Below are positions 1-11,025 of a stretch of 64,000 nucleotides of DNA, one piece after another (position 1 is the stretch's first letter; the number at the start of each line of letters is the position of its first letter). The stretch comes from Hawksworthiomyces lignivorus (Eukaryota; Ascomycota; Sordariomycetes; Ophiostomatales; Ophiostomataceae): assembly GCA_002917075.1 (NCBI GenBank), contig NTMA01000011.1, positions 186,001 to 250,000 on the forward strand, read 5' to 3'. Both the position numbers and the translations under genes were made by a program. The notes below the pieces were generated by a model. The model made no database searches, was not told the DNA's origin, and saw nothing but the letters and a program-made list of their open reading frames with translations.

Positions 1-2
1 AC

Positions 3-146
3 CTCTGCGTGTCTGCCGTAGAGAACGCGCCATTCAGCTACAGCCTGCTGCACCTCTTTGCCAGCAGCCGTATTAGGTGGTACACCGCCTGCCTGGAGCG
101 TCAGTCAAGGTCCAAGCTCTCTGTCTTAGCGTGTATCGGAGAATAG
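3..146 (+). CDS. Possible 3' end of an upstream gene, cut by the window edge
   Basis: One plus-strand frame is open from base 3 to a TAG at 144-146 (47 codons). Nearly all early codons end in C or G, as in the clear genes of this window, and the amino-acid mix looks natural, with an aromatic and leucine stretch followed by a basic end. The frame is too short to name a family, and a start or splice site would lie outside the window. It may equally be a chance open frame. It ends about 350 bases before the RRP9 start, so it would be a same-strand neighbour. Confidence 0.3.
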   Translation, partial: LCVSAVENAPFSYSLLHLFASSRIRWYTACLERQSRSKLSVLACIGE

Positions 147-494
147 TAGCTCCTGATTCCGACGATGAATAGGCGGGGTCCACTTTTATTCTTTTATCAG
201 TAGACGATAACAGCTCTCCATGCCTATCTATTTTTTTTAGTGGGGAACAGCGAAAAAAAAAAAGTTGTCGAGCGTAGCTGCACTTTTGGAGATGAAAGTT
301 TGTTCTGCCAATTTTTTCTTTCTCTGCCTCGACTTACAGGATATCAGAGCCAATCCACATATAAACATCCACCCGAGTACATATTCATATATTCTCTTTT
401 TTTTGTCTGGAAATACTATCTTTCGTCACTTTCATCTACATCTTCCATTAATTGAGAGAAAAAAAGGGTCGTGTGAGGGAAGATTCTAGGCACC

Positions 495-2618
495 ATGTCT
501 TCCTTTTTTACAGTGCCTGGTGCACAGAAGAAGAGGAAACGGGCCACCGCTCCCGAAGCACCCAAGAAGCGAGTTGCTGGTACAGCCGCCTCCAAACAGA
601 CGCCGTCGTCGGCCAAGAAGAGCACACGAGCAAAAGACTTCTCCTCATCCTCTGCGAAGGGCGCCAAGAAGGGCAAGACCGCACCGCCTTCAAAGTCAGC
701 ACCGTCTGCCCGCGGTCGGAGAGCAAGAGAGGAGGACGAGGACAACAACAACAACGACGACGAGGATGATGATGACGACGACGACGATTCCGGCTCCGGG
801 AGTGACCTGGAGAACGACATTGACGAGGACGACCTGGCTCTGCAGGACGACGCCGAGGACGACTCGGACCTGGAGAGCGCGGGCGACGGGCGGGACGAGG
901 CGGAGACAGCGGCCGAGCGACGGCTGCGTCTGGCCGAGCGGTACTTAGAGAACGTGCGGCGGGAAGTAGGGGCGTCGGGGGAGCGAGACGCGGCAGCGGC
1001 GGCGGCCGAGGGAGACATCTACGCCTTTGACGCCGAGGACGTGGACCGCGACCTGATCGCGGCGCGGCTGCAGGAGGACGTGGCGGAGGCCAAGGGCCGC
1101 GTGTACCGGCGGCTGGCGGCAGAGCTGCGGCTGGCCGAGGCGGGCCACTGCCTGTTCCGGTGGAACGCCAAGAACGTCAACGCCGTGGCCGTGTGCGCGC
1201 CGTACGCGTACACGGTGTCGAGCGACACGTACCTGACCAAGTGGCGGCTGCAGGAGCGGCCGGCGGCGCAGCAGGCGCAGCGGGCGGAGGCGCGGCGGCG
1301 GTGGGAGGCGGACAAGGCCAAGAAGCGGAAATCGAGCGGCAAGAAGGCTCGGCAGCAGAAGGTGGTCGACTTTGCCGCGGAGGCGCCCGACGCCGTGCCG
1401 CCGCGGCGCCGGCCGCAGCGCGTGCTGTTCCGCCGCGGCAACCCCAGCCGGCGGCGCGACAAGACGTACCAGGACGGCCACGTGGGCGCGATCCTGTCGG
1501 TGGCGGCGTCGCAGGACGGCAAGTTCGTGGCCACGGGCGGCGCCGACCGCCGCCTGATCGTGTGGGACGCGGCCACGCTGCGGCCGCTGCGCGTCTTCAC
1601 GCACCACCGCGACGCCGTCACGGGGCTGGCCTTTCGGCGCGGCACCAACCAGCTGTACTCGTGCTCGCGCGACCGCACCATCAAGATCTGGAGCCTCGAC
1701 GAGCTGGCCTACGTCCAGACCCTCTTCGGCCACCAGGACGACGTCGCCGACATCGACGCCCTCGCCCAGGAGAAGTGCGTCAGCGTCGGCACCCGCGACC
1801 GCACCGCCCGCATGTGGAAGGTCGTCGAAGAGACCCAGCTGGTCTTCCGGGGCGGCGGCAGCGGCGGCCGGTCATCTACCGCAGCCGGCGTGGCACCGGC
1901 CTCCCAGGCCCACGAGGGCAGCATGGACCGCGTCGCCATGCTCGACGACGAGCTCTTCGTCACCGGCAGCGACAACGGCGCCCTCGCCCTCTGGAGCACC
2001 CAGAAGAAGAAGCCGCTCTCTGTCGTGCCCCGCGCCCACGGCCTCGAGCCCGTCCTGGCCGGCCGCGAGGACTACGACCGCGCCCTCGCCGACCCCGCCG
2101 CCCAGCGCGACCGCCCCCCGCCCCCGCCCCAGCCCCGCTGGATCACCGCCCTGCGCGCCGTCCCCTACTCGGACGTCGTCTTCAGCGGCAGCTGGGACGG
2201 CTGCGTCCGCGTCTGGCGCCTCAGCCCGGACAAGCGCAAGCTCGAGCCCGTCGCTACCCTCGGCGACTGCGCCGACGACGCCGCGGACAAGGCCAAGGCG
2301 AAGAAGAGCAGCCAGGCCTCGTCGTCGTCGTCGCCGTCGTCCTCCTCGCCCGCGTCCTTCTCCATTCCCGGCGTCGTCAACGACATTGCCGTCTTTGAGC
2401 GCGGCGAGCGCGGCCGCGACGGCCTCAGCGTCGTCGTCGCCGTCGGCCAGGAGCACCGCCTGGGCCGCTGGGGCCGCGTGCCTGGCGCGCGGAACGGCGC
2501 GGTCGTGTTTGAGATTGAGAAGCACGACGGCGCCATCAACGGGCTAAACGGAACCGTCAACGGCACCAATGGCCATCTGACCAACGGCGAAGCGCATGGA
2601 GAGGTGTCCGACGAGTAG
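495..2618 (+). CDS. RRP9: RRP9-like U3 snoRNP WD40 protein
   Basis: Single-exon gene of 707 residues. The product resembles Rrp9/U3-55K, the WD40 subunit of the U3 small nucleolar RNP that acts in the nucleolus in early 18S pre-rRNA processing. The N-terminus (about residues 1-130) is Lys/Ala-rich with nuclear-localisation-like basic runs, then a long Asn/Asp/Glu tract around 80-105. A helical charged segment follows (about 130-300). WD repeats start near residue 325, with GH...WD-type repeats such as GGADRRLIVWD, CSRDRTIKIW, VGTRDRTARMW, SDNGALALW and SGSWDGCVRVW. The last repeats are separated by Pro- and Ser-rich insertions. This order (acidic N-tail then propeller) is that of Rrp9. The ATG has a strong CACC context. 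The tail is rich in NGT repeats. The coding sequence is very GC-rich and gives several long antisense shadow frames. Family assignment is firm. Confidence 0.95.
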   Translation: MSSFFTVPGAQKKRKRATAPEAPKKRVAGTAASKQTPSSAKKSTRAKDFSSSSAKGAKKGKTAPPSKSAPSARGRRAREEDEDNNNNDDEDDDDDDDDSGSGSDLENDIDEDDLALQDDAEDDSDLESAGDGRDEAETAAERRLRLAERYLENVRREVGASGERDAAAAAAEGDIYAFDAEDVDRDLIAARLQEDVAEAKGRVYRRLAAELRLAEAGHCLFRWNAKNVNAVAVCAPYAYTVSSDTYLTKWRLQERPAAQQAQRAEARRRWEADKAKKRKSSGKKARQQKVVDFAAEAPDAVPPRRRPQRVLFRRGNPSRRRDKTYQDGHVGAILSVAASQDGKFVATGGADRRLIVWDAATLRPLRVFTHHRDAVTGLAFRRGTNQLYSCSRDRTIKIWSLDELAYVQTLFGHQDDVADIDALAQEKCVSVGTRDRTARMWKVVEETQLVFRGGGSGGRSSTAAGVAPASQAHEGSMDRVAMLDDELFVTGSDNGALALWSTQKKKPLSVVPRAHGLEPVLAGREDYDRALADPAAQRDRPPPPPQPRWITALRAVPYSDVVFSGSWDGCVRVWRLSPDKRKLEPVATLGDCADDAADKAKAKKSSQASSSSSPSSSSPASFSIPGVVNDIAVFERGERGRDGLSVVVAVGQEHRLGRWGRVPGARNGAVVFEIEKHDGAINGLNGTVNGTNGHLTNGEAHGEVSDE

Positions 2619-3180
2619 AGAGCGACAGCGAATGAGAAGAAGTAGAAAAAGAAAGAAATTGCATAATTGCATTGCATAGCTGTATTTCTAGACACAAGGA
2701 GTTCTAAAAAAAGGGAATGAATATAATTAATTGGCATGTTCAGAGACGAAATACGTTCCATCCTATCTGTCCGTATCGTGGAGCTGCGAGAGACTCGCCA
2801 CGCACAAGAAACACTCGTCATCTCACTCTTGCTGTTACCCTTTGTCGCCTCGCTTCTCCATCCTCGTAGTCCATCCTTTCTAACGCCACCAGAAAAAAAA
2901 TAAGCAAAGAGCGACCGGAAACCTCAAAGTAAACACGGTGAATTAAAAATGCAGAATCCCATGCTATGCTCTCGTCCCTAGACCCTCACTCCTTTGAAGC
3001 TATGACAATGTAACAAAGCATAATGACAGTCCCTTTCCGATCCCATGCAGCGACCAAGGAAAAAACTGAAGCAATAAACATAACGGAAATACAGCAAATC
3101 ACCCAACAAGCGCCTACTTGCACCTGCATCTACCTCTTTGTCCTAGGGAAGCAATACCTTTGCTGCTCTCAAAGGCATGC

Positions 3181-3879
3181 TCAGATTCCGGGATCCTCCC
3201 ATGTCTCCTCCATCTCGCATTTGCTCTCATCTCCGTAATCATCGATAGGCGCAAACCGCGAGCTGACATAGCCCTGGCACTGCTCGTCCGGAAGCTTAAA
3301 CATCTCACGAATTATCTTCTGCTGCGGATCAGCCTGGCGTGGGTGCCCGGACAGCTTTGTAATGCTGCTCATCTGTCCACCACCATAGGCAGCAGGAGCC
3401 GACGTCCGCCGTGAATCCGGATGTAAAATTCCTCCATGATCAGTCTTCTTCGGCAATGATGAAGACAGCCGTGCTGGCGTCTCGTGAGAAGTCTTCTGTG
3501 AGCACGGCCGGCTAAAGAGTTCAACCACATCACTGTCACTGCCATCGTCGCAATCGTTGTCCTCGCTCGTACTAGCCACGGGCTTGAGGCCAGCTTTCCG
3601 GCTGCGTTCCGCGCTGGTTGTTGTCGACCAAGAACACATTGATAACTTCTGTTGAGTGTAATAGTGCTCTGGCCGTAGTACATGCGTAGACTTGGGCACT
3701 AGACTTGGTCGAGGCTGTGATTTTAAGGTCGGAGGTCGTATTCGTGTAGGAGACGCCTCCCGAACAAGAGATGGCCGGCTGCGGAGTAGCTGCTCCGGTC
3801 GATCATGGGAACGCTGCCTGCCATCTACTTTCTCTAGAGCACCGGCCTTGATCTTACCTGGCACCGCAGCAGGCAGTTC
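3181..3879 (-). other. In-frame open extension downstream of the ULP2 stop codon
   Basis: Directly after the TAG at 3880-3882, in the same frame as the ULP2 last exon, there are 232 sense codons before the TGA at 3181-3183. There is no ATG near its start, so it is not an obvious separate gene. The predicted segment is basic and Ser/Pro-rich, then carries an acidic stretch leading into DVVELF (bases about 3513-3540), which matches the pattern of a SUMO-interacting motif (hydrophobic core flanked by acidic and Ser residues). It ends with an acidic tail, EMEETWEDPGI. Yeast Ulp2 is known to use a C-terminal region with SUMO-binding activity, so this could be the true tail of the protein. It could be reached by stop-codon readthrough, by a poorly scored 78-bp intron (3858-3935), or it could have been cut off by a recent nonsense change or a sequence error. 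Confidence 0.5.
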
Positions 3880-6800
3880 CTAACGCTGCTGCTCGAATGC
3901 GTCGGGAGATCTGTCTTTGAATGGAGAGCTGATACCAGGCTCGGCTGGTCCGAGAGAAGACAACGAGGAGGAATCCTCTCTCGGATTTGCCTCGCCAGCT
4001 TGGGCCGCCATATCGACATCCTGATCGCCATCTTGAACTGTAGATGGCGCGGGAGCATTGTCAGAATTCTCCTTGTCTTGGTCACTAGCTATAGATGCCA
4101 CTGCCGGAGGATGGTCTGTTGGCCGATAAGGAGAGGAGGATGGCTGCACTGCCGATTCATCAACACTCGTAACGTCGCCAGCGTCGGCGTCATGCACCTT
4201 CGCGGCGGGTTCGGCGCCAGTCCTCTCGTCGACTTTCTCTGACTGCTGGGCGGCCACAGTGGGCCGCTTCTGCATGAGCTTCCTCTTCGGTTTCCTGTTG
4301 GCCTCCTCCGTGGCCTGGAACTCCTTTTGCAAGTGCAGGATCAGATCCCGCAGCTGCTTCCGCATGTCTGGAGCCGACGTGTCCCATTTGCGCTGCTGTC
4401 GCAGGACAATGTCTTCGATGAAGCTATCGGGGTCCTTGATGAATTCCTGGATGTACAGGAGCAGGTAGACGCCGCAGTCGCAAAAGTTCTCCTGCTGCGG
4501 AATGACTTTTGCTGTCGTTCCAAGCCGGCCCGGGTCGACAGGTTTGACGCCCTTGCGTTCCGCGATCTCGGCAAGCAGCCACTGCTTCAGATGGTCCACG
4601 GAGGCGCTGTGTACACTACCGAGCGAATCCAGCGTGAAGATCCGAGGGTCCTTCGGGTCCTGCTTCTTCGCGCTCGGAATGAACACCTTTTTCGTTCGGC
4701 CTCCGCCTCGAAATGGCTTCTTAGCTGATGCAGTTACTGGTTCCGGTGGAAGAACGTCTCTTTTGATTTCGGTAATCTCATCGTCGTCATCCTCCTCCTT
4801 CTTCTCCTCGTCCTGCACTTCGATTGGCTTCGGCGGCACTTCTTCTACCTCATTCGTCTTTGTCTCGGCTTCGTCTTTTTCAACCGAGTCGAGAATGATT
4901 GCCACCTGCTCTTTGATCGGCTGAGATTGGCTTTCATCCACGTCAATTAGAGCTGTCTTTCCCTTGCCATTAGGAATCAGTAGAGAGGGAGTAGTCCCGA
5001 CAGCCTCGGCCTTCTGAGAGGTGCTTCCAGCCGGCGAAGAAACTTTCGCAGTGCCTGTATTCGGCTTCTCGTCCTCAATAGCAATGCTATTCGGCTCAGC
5101 GCTCGGCTCAGTGCTGCTCGACTCTGGTTCGGGGTCTGGTTCTGGTATGGAGGCTGCAAGAATCTTGGGAACGTTGCAAATGATGGCGACCCACCAATGC
5201 GCGTGCTCATTGACGGGTACCACAATGTAGTCGTACGAGAAGAGGTCAACTTTCGCTGTCCACCGCTTGACACCGTCGAAGGAGATGCTGCTGCCCCTGC
5301 TCGGCTTCAGCTTCTCGTAGAAGAAGGTGTTGTGGAAATAGACGCGCTTGGCAAGAGACGAATCTCCCTTCTTCAGCGTGTCCTGGAGAAATTGGAGGTA
5401 GAAGTTGATAATGTTGTCATTCAGAAACTGGCCGTCATCTAGGCGAGCGACATCGTCTTTGTCGACGGTCGTCCGGGAATAAGTCAGAGGGATCCTCCAG
5501 TCATCGGCCCAGTCCGGATTCTTTTCCGTCCACCGTTCCACCTCCAGATCTTCAAAACGCCGGGTCGTTGATCTCGTATTCCGATTTCGAAGCCGCTCCA
5601 AGCGGCTGTCCAACACAACAGGAGATAGATCCTCCTCTAGTGCAGCGGTACTGGGACCATCCAGGTCCAGTACTTCTGCAACACCTCGCAGGGAACGTCT
5701 ACTCCGGCGTAAGAAGGTCGTTTCTCGACCGACTCCCGGCGTAGAAGATGGCACAGAGATGTCTGACAAGACTAAATCTTCTTGGGCCTGCTTGCCCCGG
5801 CGGGCATCTTCAGAAGGTACTGGCTCTGCCGCCCTTTTCTCGGTACTACCAGCATTCTCAGCTTTCGGGTGCTCATCGGCACTGTCATTAATGCGCCCTG
5901 CATGGGCTTTTTGAACCTTTTGCAACTGGTTCTCAAATTTCTTTTCCAACAAGGGCCTAACAGAGTAAATTGTCTGGTTAGCAGCGGTCATTAAGCACAT
6001 CACAGAACACAATGCAAGGCTCACATTTTGACCTCCTCCAGTTCATAGCCTTTCCGGCAGGCCAATTCAGAAATCCACGCCTGCAGACGGCGGGTGTCCT
6101 CGGCTGAACAAAATCGTATGCCCATCAAGGAGCCCAGCCGCTGCCCCTGCTGCTCTTCTTGCGGAAATTCAAAGGTCATAACCGGAGAGTCGACGTTGTA
6201 GCTGATGGAGCGGGCTTTCTGCAGGTCGACCTTGAGCCAAAACGGCTTCTCGCGCCCTGCACAGGCCAAATCTGCTACGATGAGAATATGAGGATGCTGC
6301 GGGTTGATGGTCATAGTGTGGCAGTCCTGTGGTTGCGCGGACTTATCAGACACGAGAATATGAGAGGGAAAGCGGAAGGCAGCCTTCACGCGGAGGGGGC
6401 TGTCGATCATGCCCTGTACGAATGGCGACAGAGAGACGGTGCCTGCTGCAGCTGGAGACGAAGACTTGCATTTCTTCTCTGTCGAGGCCGCTCCTGCTGC
6501 CTCTGGTCCCTTGTTGGGCTTTTTGAGCGGCCGCTCCAGAAAGAACTCCTTGGACAGCTCGTCGACACTATCGTTGTCGTGCTTTGTGGCGTACAGAGCC
6601 GGCCGCTTGAGAGAAAACGGCTTGGCCGCCGACTCCCCTTCGACCCCTGTCATGCGGCTGCGAAATCGCTTCTTCACAGGAAGCAAGATGGATAAATTCG
6701 TGTTCAGCGGGCGTTTCACAGCAGCCGGCGAGGGAGCCGCCACCTCGGCAACAGATGCTGCATCATCTTCGATGTCGTCATCGTCGCCGTTGCCGTCGAT

Positions 6801-7342
6801 CCGGTCATTTATAGCCCGGCGGACAGAGCTGCCCGGCTGCTTCGGGTGAGCGACGCTCGGCGAGTTCGTCAGGCTCCTCCTGCGGAACCGCTTCTGGCGC
6901 ACCCGCCCAGTGTCCCTCTCCACCTGTCGCAGCTCATCCACGTTCCTCCGCGTCTCGCGATGGCCGCCTATGGTGCTAGATGGGTTGCTAGCAGAAATCG
7001 GCCGGCGGACTGGCGAAGACCATATCAGGGAGTCGCTGGCGGCGTCGGAGCGATGTAGGTCGTGGTCCTGCGGGTGTGGTCCGTCGCCAGAGGTGGAAGA
7101 TATAGTGCGGCTGGTAGGAGACAGCTCCTTCTTCCGCCGCTTCGGTATCGGCGGCGGCGATGCTGGTGAGCCCGGTTCGCTCTGGCGCTTGGCAAGGGCG
7201 TTTTTGGCGCTACCGTTCAGCCTGTTGGTAGGGTAAAACTGGCCAAGGTCCTGGATGGGTTAGCAAGCAGAGTCCCAAGCAAAGAAACTATAAGAAGACG
7301 GCATGCACATACCCTTTTGCCAAGGGAAAAGAGCGACGACAT
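3880..7342 (-). CDS. ULP2: Ulp2-type SUMO-specific cysteine protease
   Basis: Three exons: 7313-7342, 6025-7250 and 3880-5956. The introns are 7251-7312 (donor GTATGT, branch GCTAAC) and 5957-6024 (donor GTGAGC, branch GCTAAC). Both phases join cleanly and give 1110 residues starting MSSLFSLGKR. The C48 (Ulp1/SENP) peptidase domain spans roughly residues 610-960. The triad is visible: His672 in the HWW motif, Asp862 in LDSLG and Cys913 in DCGVY, with a Gln a few residues before the Cys. An acidic, Ser/Thr-rich insertion of about 170 residues splits the domain between His and Asp, as in Ulp2/SENP6-7 rather than Ulp1. The N-terminal 250 residues are basic and disordered. The enzyme would remove SUMO, mainly poly-SUMO chains, in the nucleus. 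The frame ends at TAG (3880-3882), but the same frame stays open for another 232 codons; see the separate entry. Confidence 0.93.
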
Positions 7343-8626
7343 CGCTCGTGTTCCGGAACCTGCCCCTAGTCAAGGAGAAGTCGAACACAATGGCGGAAGA
7401 ATATATGACTAGGAAAGCATGGTTCGACCGCTCGCCATTTCAAGAGCGGTCGAAAATATGTTTGCCTATGGGATGGCAAGTCCAAGTCGTCGAAAAGGTA
7501 GATGGCAAAGTGGGACGGCCGTCTAGGCACGAGACAGACAAGTCGATACTTGTGACGCCGAGGAGGAGAAAGCCGGCTGCTGTGACGAATGTTGGCAGCT
7601 TCGACAGTACCGTACCGATGCGGGTGCAAAGAGGAGCCGGAGAGGGAAAGAAGAAGCACAGTAGGACGGGGAGGCTGTCTGCACCAGCCGCAATTCGCTA
7701 GACGTATCAAACGAAAAGAGGATGCGATAATCGAATATATAGAGCACCTTAGAACACGTCGCACACACCCCCCAGAGACTAAACGTCCACGTCCTGCTTG
7801 GCGGAAGAAGCAAAATAATGTATGAAGAGAGGAGAACATATGCGAGGACGCGAAAATTCGGGGGGGTGAGGGTGGGAGGGGCGGTAAGGCTCTGGCGTCG
7901 TGAGGAGGTTCGAGTTTGAGGTTTGAGATGGACGAACCGACTTCCGGGCGTGTGATGCGAATTTCTCAGTTAATCTTTTATCGGCAGGTGATAAGAACAC
8001 CCGCAGTTTTGGTTCTAGCGGACTAGGCATCCAATTTATAGCGGGGTCGCTTCGGGCGGCTTACACATATTTATAACGACATATAGCGAATTTATAGCAG
8101 GTCAAGCAAAGTTACAGCGAGCGAAGGCAGGCAAAGCCGGTTAACAGCAGCAAAATGTTGGGGCCAACAGCAACGGCAAAGGACAAAGAAAAGAACATTG
8201 CATGCAATCTAAATGATGATATAATAAATCGAAAGAAGAGATGCAGGGAGAGAGAGCAGGGTCAAGGGATGAACAGGACAGGTTGATGTAGACGAAAACG
8301 AGACGAGGTCTAGGTTGGGTGGCACGGAAGAGTCTGCAAGAGGCAAATGGCACTTTGTAAATGCTGCATACTATTTGCACATGTTACATAGCGAAAACAA
8401 CAGGGTTATGGACTGCTGTGTCTCTGAGACACTTTAATTCGGGCGTTTTTAAGAGAAAAAGGAAAGTCTATTTCGGTGGCATTACAATTTCATTTCAGCT
8501 TGCATTAAAATGAATGTAGAAAGAAAATAAAAAAATAAAAAAAAAAACCACCTCGTCTAAGAAAGCTCTCTCAACCGTGCAACGCCTCGCCTCGCCGAAC
8601 CCCCCCGCCCCCTTGTCTCTCCTCTC
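7343..8626. other. Spacer between ULP2 and the sphingomyelinase gene
   Basis: About 1.3 kb holding the ULP2 promoter side and the 3' flank of the phosphodiesterase gene. Several frames are open for 60-157 codons, but they overlap each other on both strands and none has domain-like sequence or usable splice structure. The decamer AATTTATAGC occurs twice around 8032-8098. The end nearest 8626 is A-rich (8520-8550). I see no RNA gene. Confidence 0.5.
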
Positions 8627-10882
8627 CTAAAAGTTCTTGCCCGTAAAGGGGCTCTGGACGCTGCCGAAGCCCTGGGGGCACTGGCGGCCGAGGCCGACGC
8701 TGCCGCTGCGCATGTAGCAGACCTTTGCGGCGGCGCAGGCAGCGCTGGTGCAGTTGGGGCTGAGCACGCTGCTCTTGCCCTGGTACGTGTTCATCTGGCT
8801 GACGAGGGCGCGCGAGCTGTCGGCGGCGATGGCCTCGGTGACGCGGTGCCAGAAGGTGGCGTTGAGCGGGGCGTCGGCGGGCCAGCCGGCGGCGGCGCCG
8901 TAGGCGGCGCGCGTGGAGTACTCGAAGCGGAACTCGGGTCCCGCGGTGGTGCCGGTGGCATTGTCGTGGAGGGCGGAGAAGGAGTCGACGTCGGCGTAGA
9001 AGGTGTAGGCGTCGAGGACCTCCCAGGAGCCGGAGTCGACCTCGTAGAGGCGGAAGCCCGAGTTGAGGTTGGTGAGCGGGGTGATGGAGGGCCCGATCCA
9101 GGCGGCATTGATCGCGGCGTCGGCGGTCTGGCGCGTGCCGTTGTTCTGGTAGTAGACCATGACCTGGTCCTCGTGGGTGTGGCCGAAGAAGATGCCGGCG
9201 ATGACGTGGGGCGAGTAGCGCTCGACGATCTGGTAGAAGAGGTCGGCGCCGTTGGGCAGCGTGTTGGAGCCGTCCCAGCCGCTGGGCACGTGGCCGAGCA
9301 CGTAGGCGCGCTCGCCGGCGTCCTCGGCCTTTTGCAGCTCGTCGATGAGGAAGGAAAAGATGCCCGAGTAGTCCGGGTCGGCGGCGTGCAGGAACGCGTA
9401 GTAGTTGGACTTGTAGTAGAAGTCGGTGTTGATGGTGATGACGCGCACGCCCAGCGGGCTCTTGACGCTGTAGCCGCCGTAGTGCAGCACGGCCTCGGCG
9501 GCGGCGGCATCGTCGACCCACCCGTAGTGCTGCCACAGCCGCGACACGTGGTCGTAGTTCCACGAGAACTGCCGGCCCAGCGGGCCGTCGCCGTCGATGG
9601 CGTGCGCCACGTCCAGGTCGTCCGGCGCCGTGTCGTGGTTGCCCAGCGCGCAGTACACCGGCCCCCCCAGGTACTCCTTGAACAGCTGCCACAGCGACGC
9701 CTCCACGTACTCGACGTACGTCGCCGACAGCTCGTTGACCGGGTCGTGCGCCACCATGTCGCCCGTGTACAGCGTGAACGCCAGCGGGTCGCCGTCGCGC
9801 GACGTGCCCGTCAGCGGGCCGATCGCCTGCATGGCCGCCAGCGCCAGGTAGTACGGCGAGTCGCACAAGAAGTAGCCGTACAGCGGCGCGGGCACCGAGA
9901 TGTCGGGGATGGCGCCGCCGCTTCCTCCTCCACTCGAAGAAGAAGACGACGACCCCGACGACGGCGCCGGCGGCCGGCAGCAGAGCCCGCTCGTGCAGTT
10001 GGCCTCGCTGCCCACCAGGTACCGCGCGTCCAGGTGCAGGTCCGACATGTGCAGCACCTTGACGCGCTTGCCGCTGCGCTGCGGCACCGTCGCGTTGGCC
10101 GGCCGCGGCTTGGGGAACTTGGCCTGCACCGGCTGCACCGGCGGGTTGGGGCAGAACTTGGTGCTCAGCGACGCGCACAGGTACTGCCCGTCCAGGCCCG
10201 TCACCTCGCCCTTGGCCAGGATCTGCGTCAGCGCCACGCCAAACGCCTCCACGCCAAAGCTGCTCACGCACGACGCGTTGGACGCAAACTTGGTCGCCTT
10301 GCACAGCGCCACCATGGCGTCCGGCAGCGCCGCCGGCGCCAGCTGCGCCACCACCTGGCCCACCGACAGCGCCGCGATGCACCGCGAGCAGTTGGACGCA
10401 AACCCGGACCCGTTGGCCGAGATGATGCTGAGCACCTGCTGCGTGGCCGCCGCCACGATCGCCGCCGTGCCGGCGTCGCTCAGGTTCGCCAGCGGCTCCG
10501 GGTACAAGATGGGGTCATCCTTCGTCTGTGGGATGCTCAGCGGGCTGGTCAGGTTGAGCGGATAGGACAGATTGAGCACCGGGTCATAGATGACCGGCTG
10601 GGGCTCGTTGGTCGGCCCGGCTTGGACTGCAATGTCTGTTAGAAGGCTCCATAACCCTTATTGACCAAAAAAAAAAAAAAAAAAAACTAGAAACTGTCCG
10701 AGGCACCCATCCTACGTACCGTAGTAGCTCGAGTACGCCGACGTCGGAAATCCCGACGGCACCACAAACACCGACACGCCGGGGAGGCCGCTAGAGCTGT
10801 CGCCGCCGGAGACCGATGAGGCGGCAGAGGCGGCGGTAGCAAACCCTGCCTGAGCAGCAGCAACAACGCCAAAGTTCTTCAT
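8627..10882 (-). CDS. Acid sphingomyelinase-like secreted phosphodiesterase
   Basis: Two exons, 10720-10882 and 8627-10626, with an intron 10627-10719 (donor GTACGT, branch TCTAAC, acceptor GCAG), give 720 residues. After an N-terminal Ala-rich signal-like segment comes a saposin-B-like Cys-patterned region (CSRCIAALSVGQVV, later ASCVSSFG). A calcineurin-like metallophosphoesterase domain follows, with the metal-binding blocks DLHLD, GDMVAHD, GNHD, GHVPSG and GHTHED in order. That combination marks the sphingomyelin phosphodiesterase (ASM) family, which splits sphingomyelin-type lipids, or related phosphodiesters, to ceramide and a phosphorylated head group. Many NxS/T sites and a Cys-rich end (CTSAAC, CYMRSG) fit a secreted or vacuolar enzyme. 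I chose the ATG at 10882 because a TATA-like box at 11018-11025 would leave an untranslated pyrimidine-rich leader. The in-frame ATG at 10981 would give a longer hydrophobic N-terminus. The substrate in fungi, which mostly make inositol sphingolipids, is inferred. Confidence 0.93.
10627..10719 (-). other. Intron of the sphingomyelinase gene with 20-T tract
   Basis: The intron starts GTACGTAG, ends CTAACAGACATTGCAG, and contains an uninterrupted run of 20 T on the sense strand (bases 10667-10686). The phase-1 junction restores a Val codon and the family-like reading frame. Confidence 0.9.
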
Positions 10883-11017
10883 GTTCAAGAGGATCACGAG
10901 AAGCCAAGAACAAGTGAGAGAGAGAAGAAGCACGAGGATGGCGGTGCTGAGGGCTCCGCTGGTTGCATCTCTGAACCTCATGTGGCACAGAGGCCCTCGG
11001 GAGGAGAGCTGTGCCAA

Positions 11018-11025
11018 CTATATAG
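11018..11025 (-). promoter_or_regulatory. TATA-like box of the sphingomyelinase gene
   Basis: CTATATAG, a perfect palindrome about 135 bases upstream of the chosen ATG at 10882. A pyrimidine-rich stretch on the sense strand lies between the two, as in many fungal leaders. If used, it argues against the upstream in-frame ATG at 10981, which would be only about 37 bases away. Position and motif are seen; function is inferred. Confidence 0.4.

Noticed and set aside
945..2525. Long frames antisense to or in another frame of RRP9 (945-1733 minus, 1160-2398 plus, 1872-2525 minus)
   Set aside because: They are Arg/Pro/Ala/Gly-rich shadows caused by the very GC-rich RRP9 coding sequence; the WD40 frame explains the region.
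3858..3935. 78-bp intron that would remove the ULP2 TAG
   Set aside because: Length keeps the frame, but the donor GTATCA lacks the usual G at position 5 and there is no CTRAY branch site at a normal distance, unlike every other intron here; kept only as an alternative.
8571..10642. 603-codon minus frame and 598-codon plus frame over the sphingomyelinase gene
   Set aside because: Shadow frames of Arg/Gly/Val-rich composition without domains; the third frame holds all metallophosphoesterase motifs.
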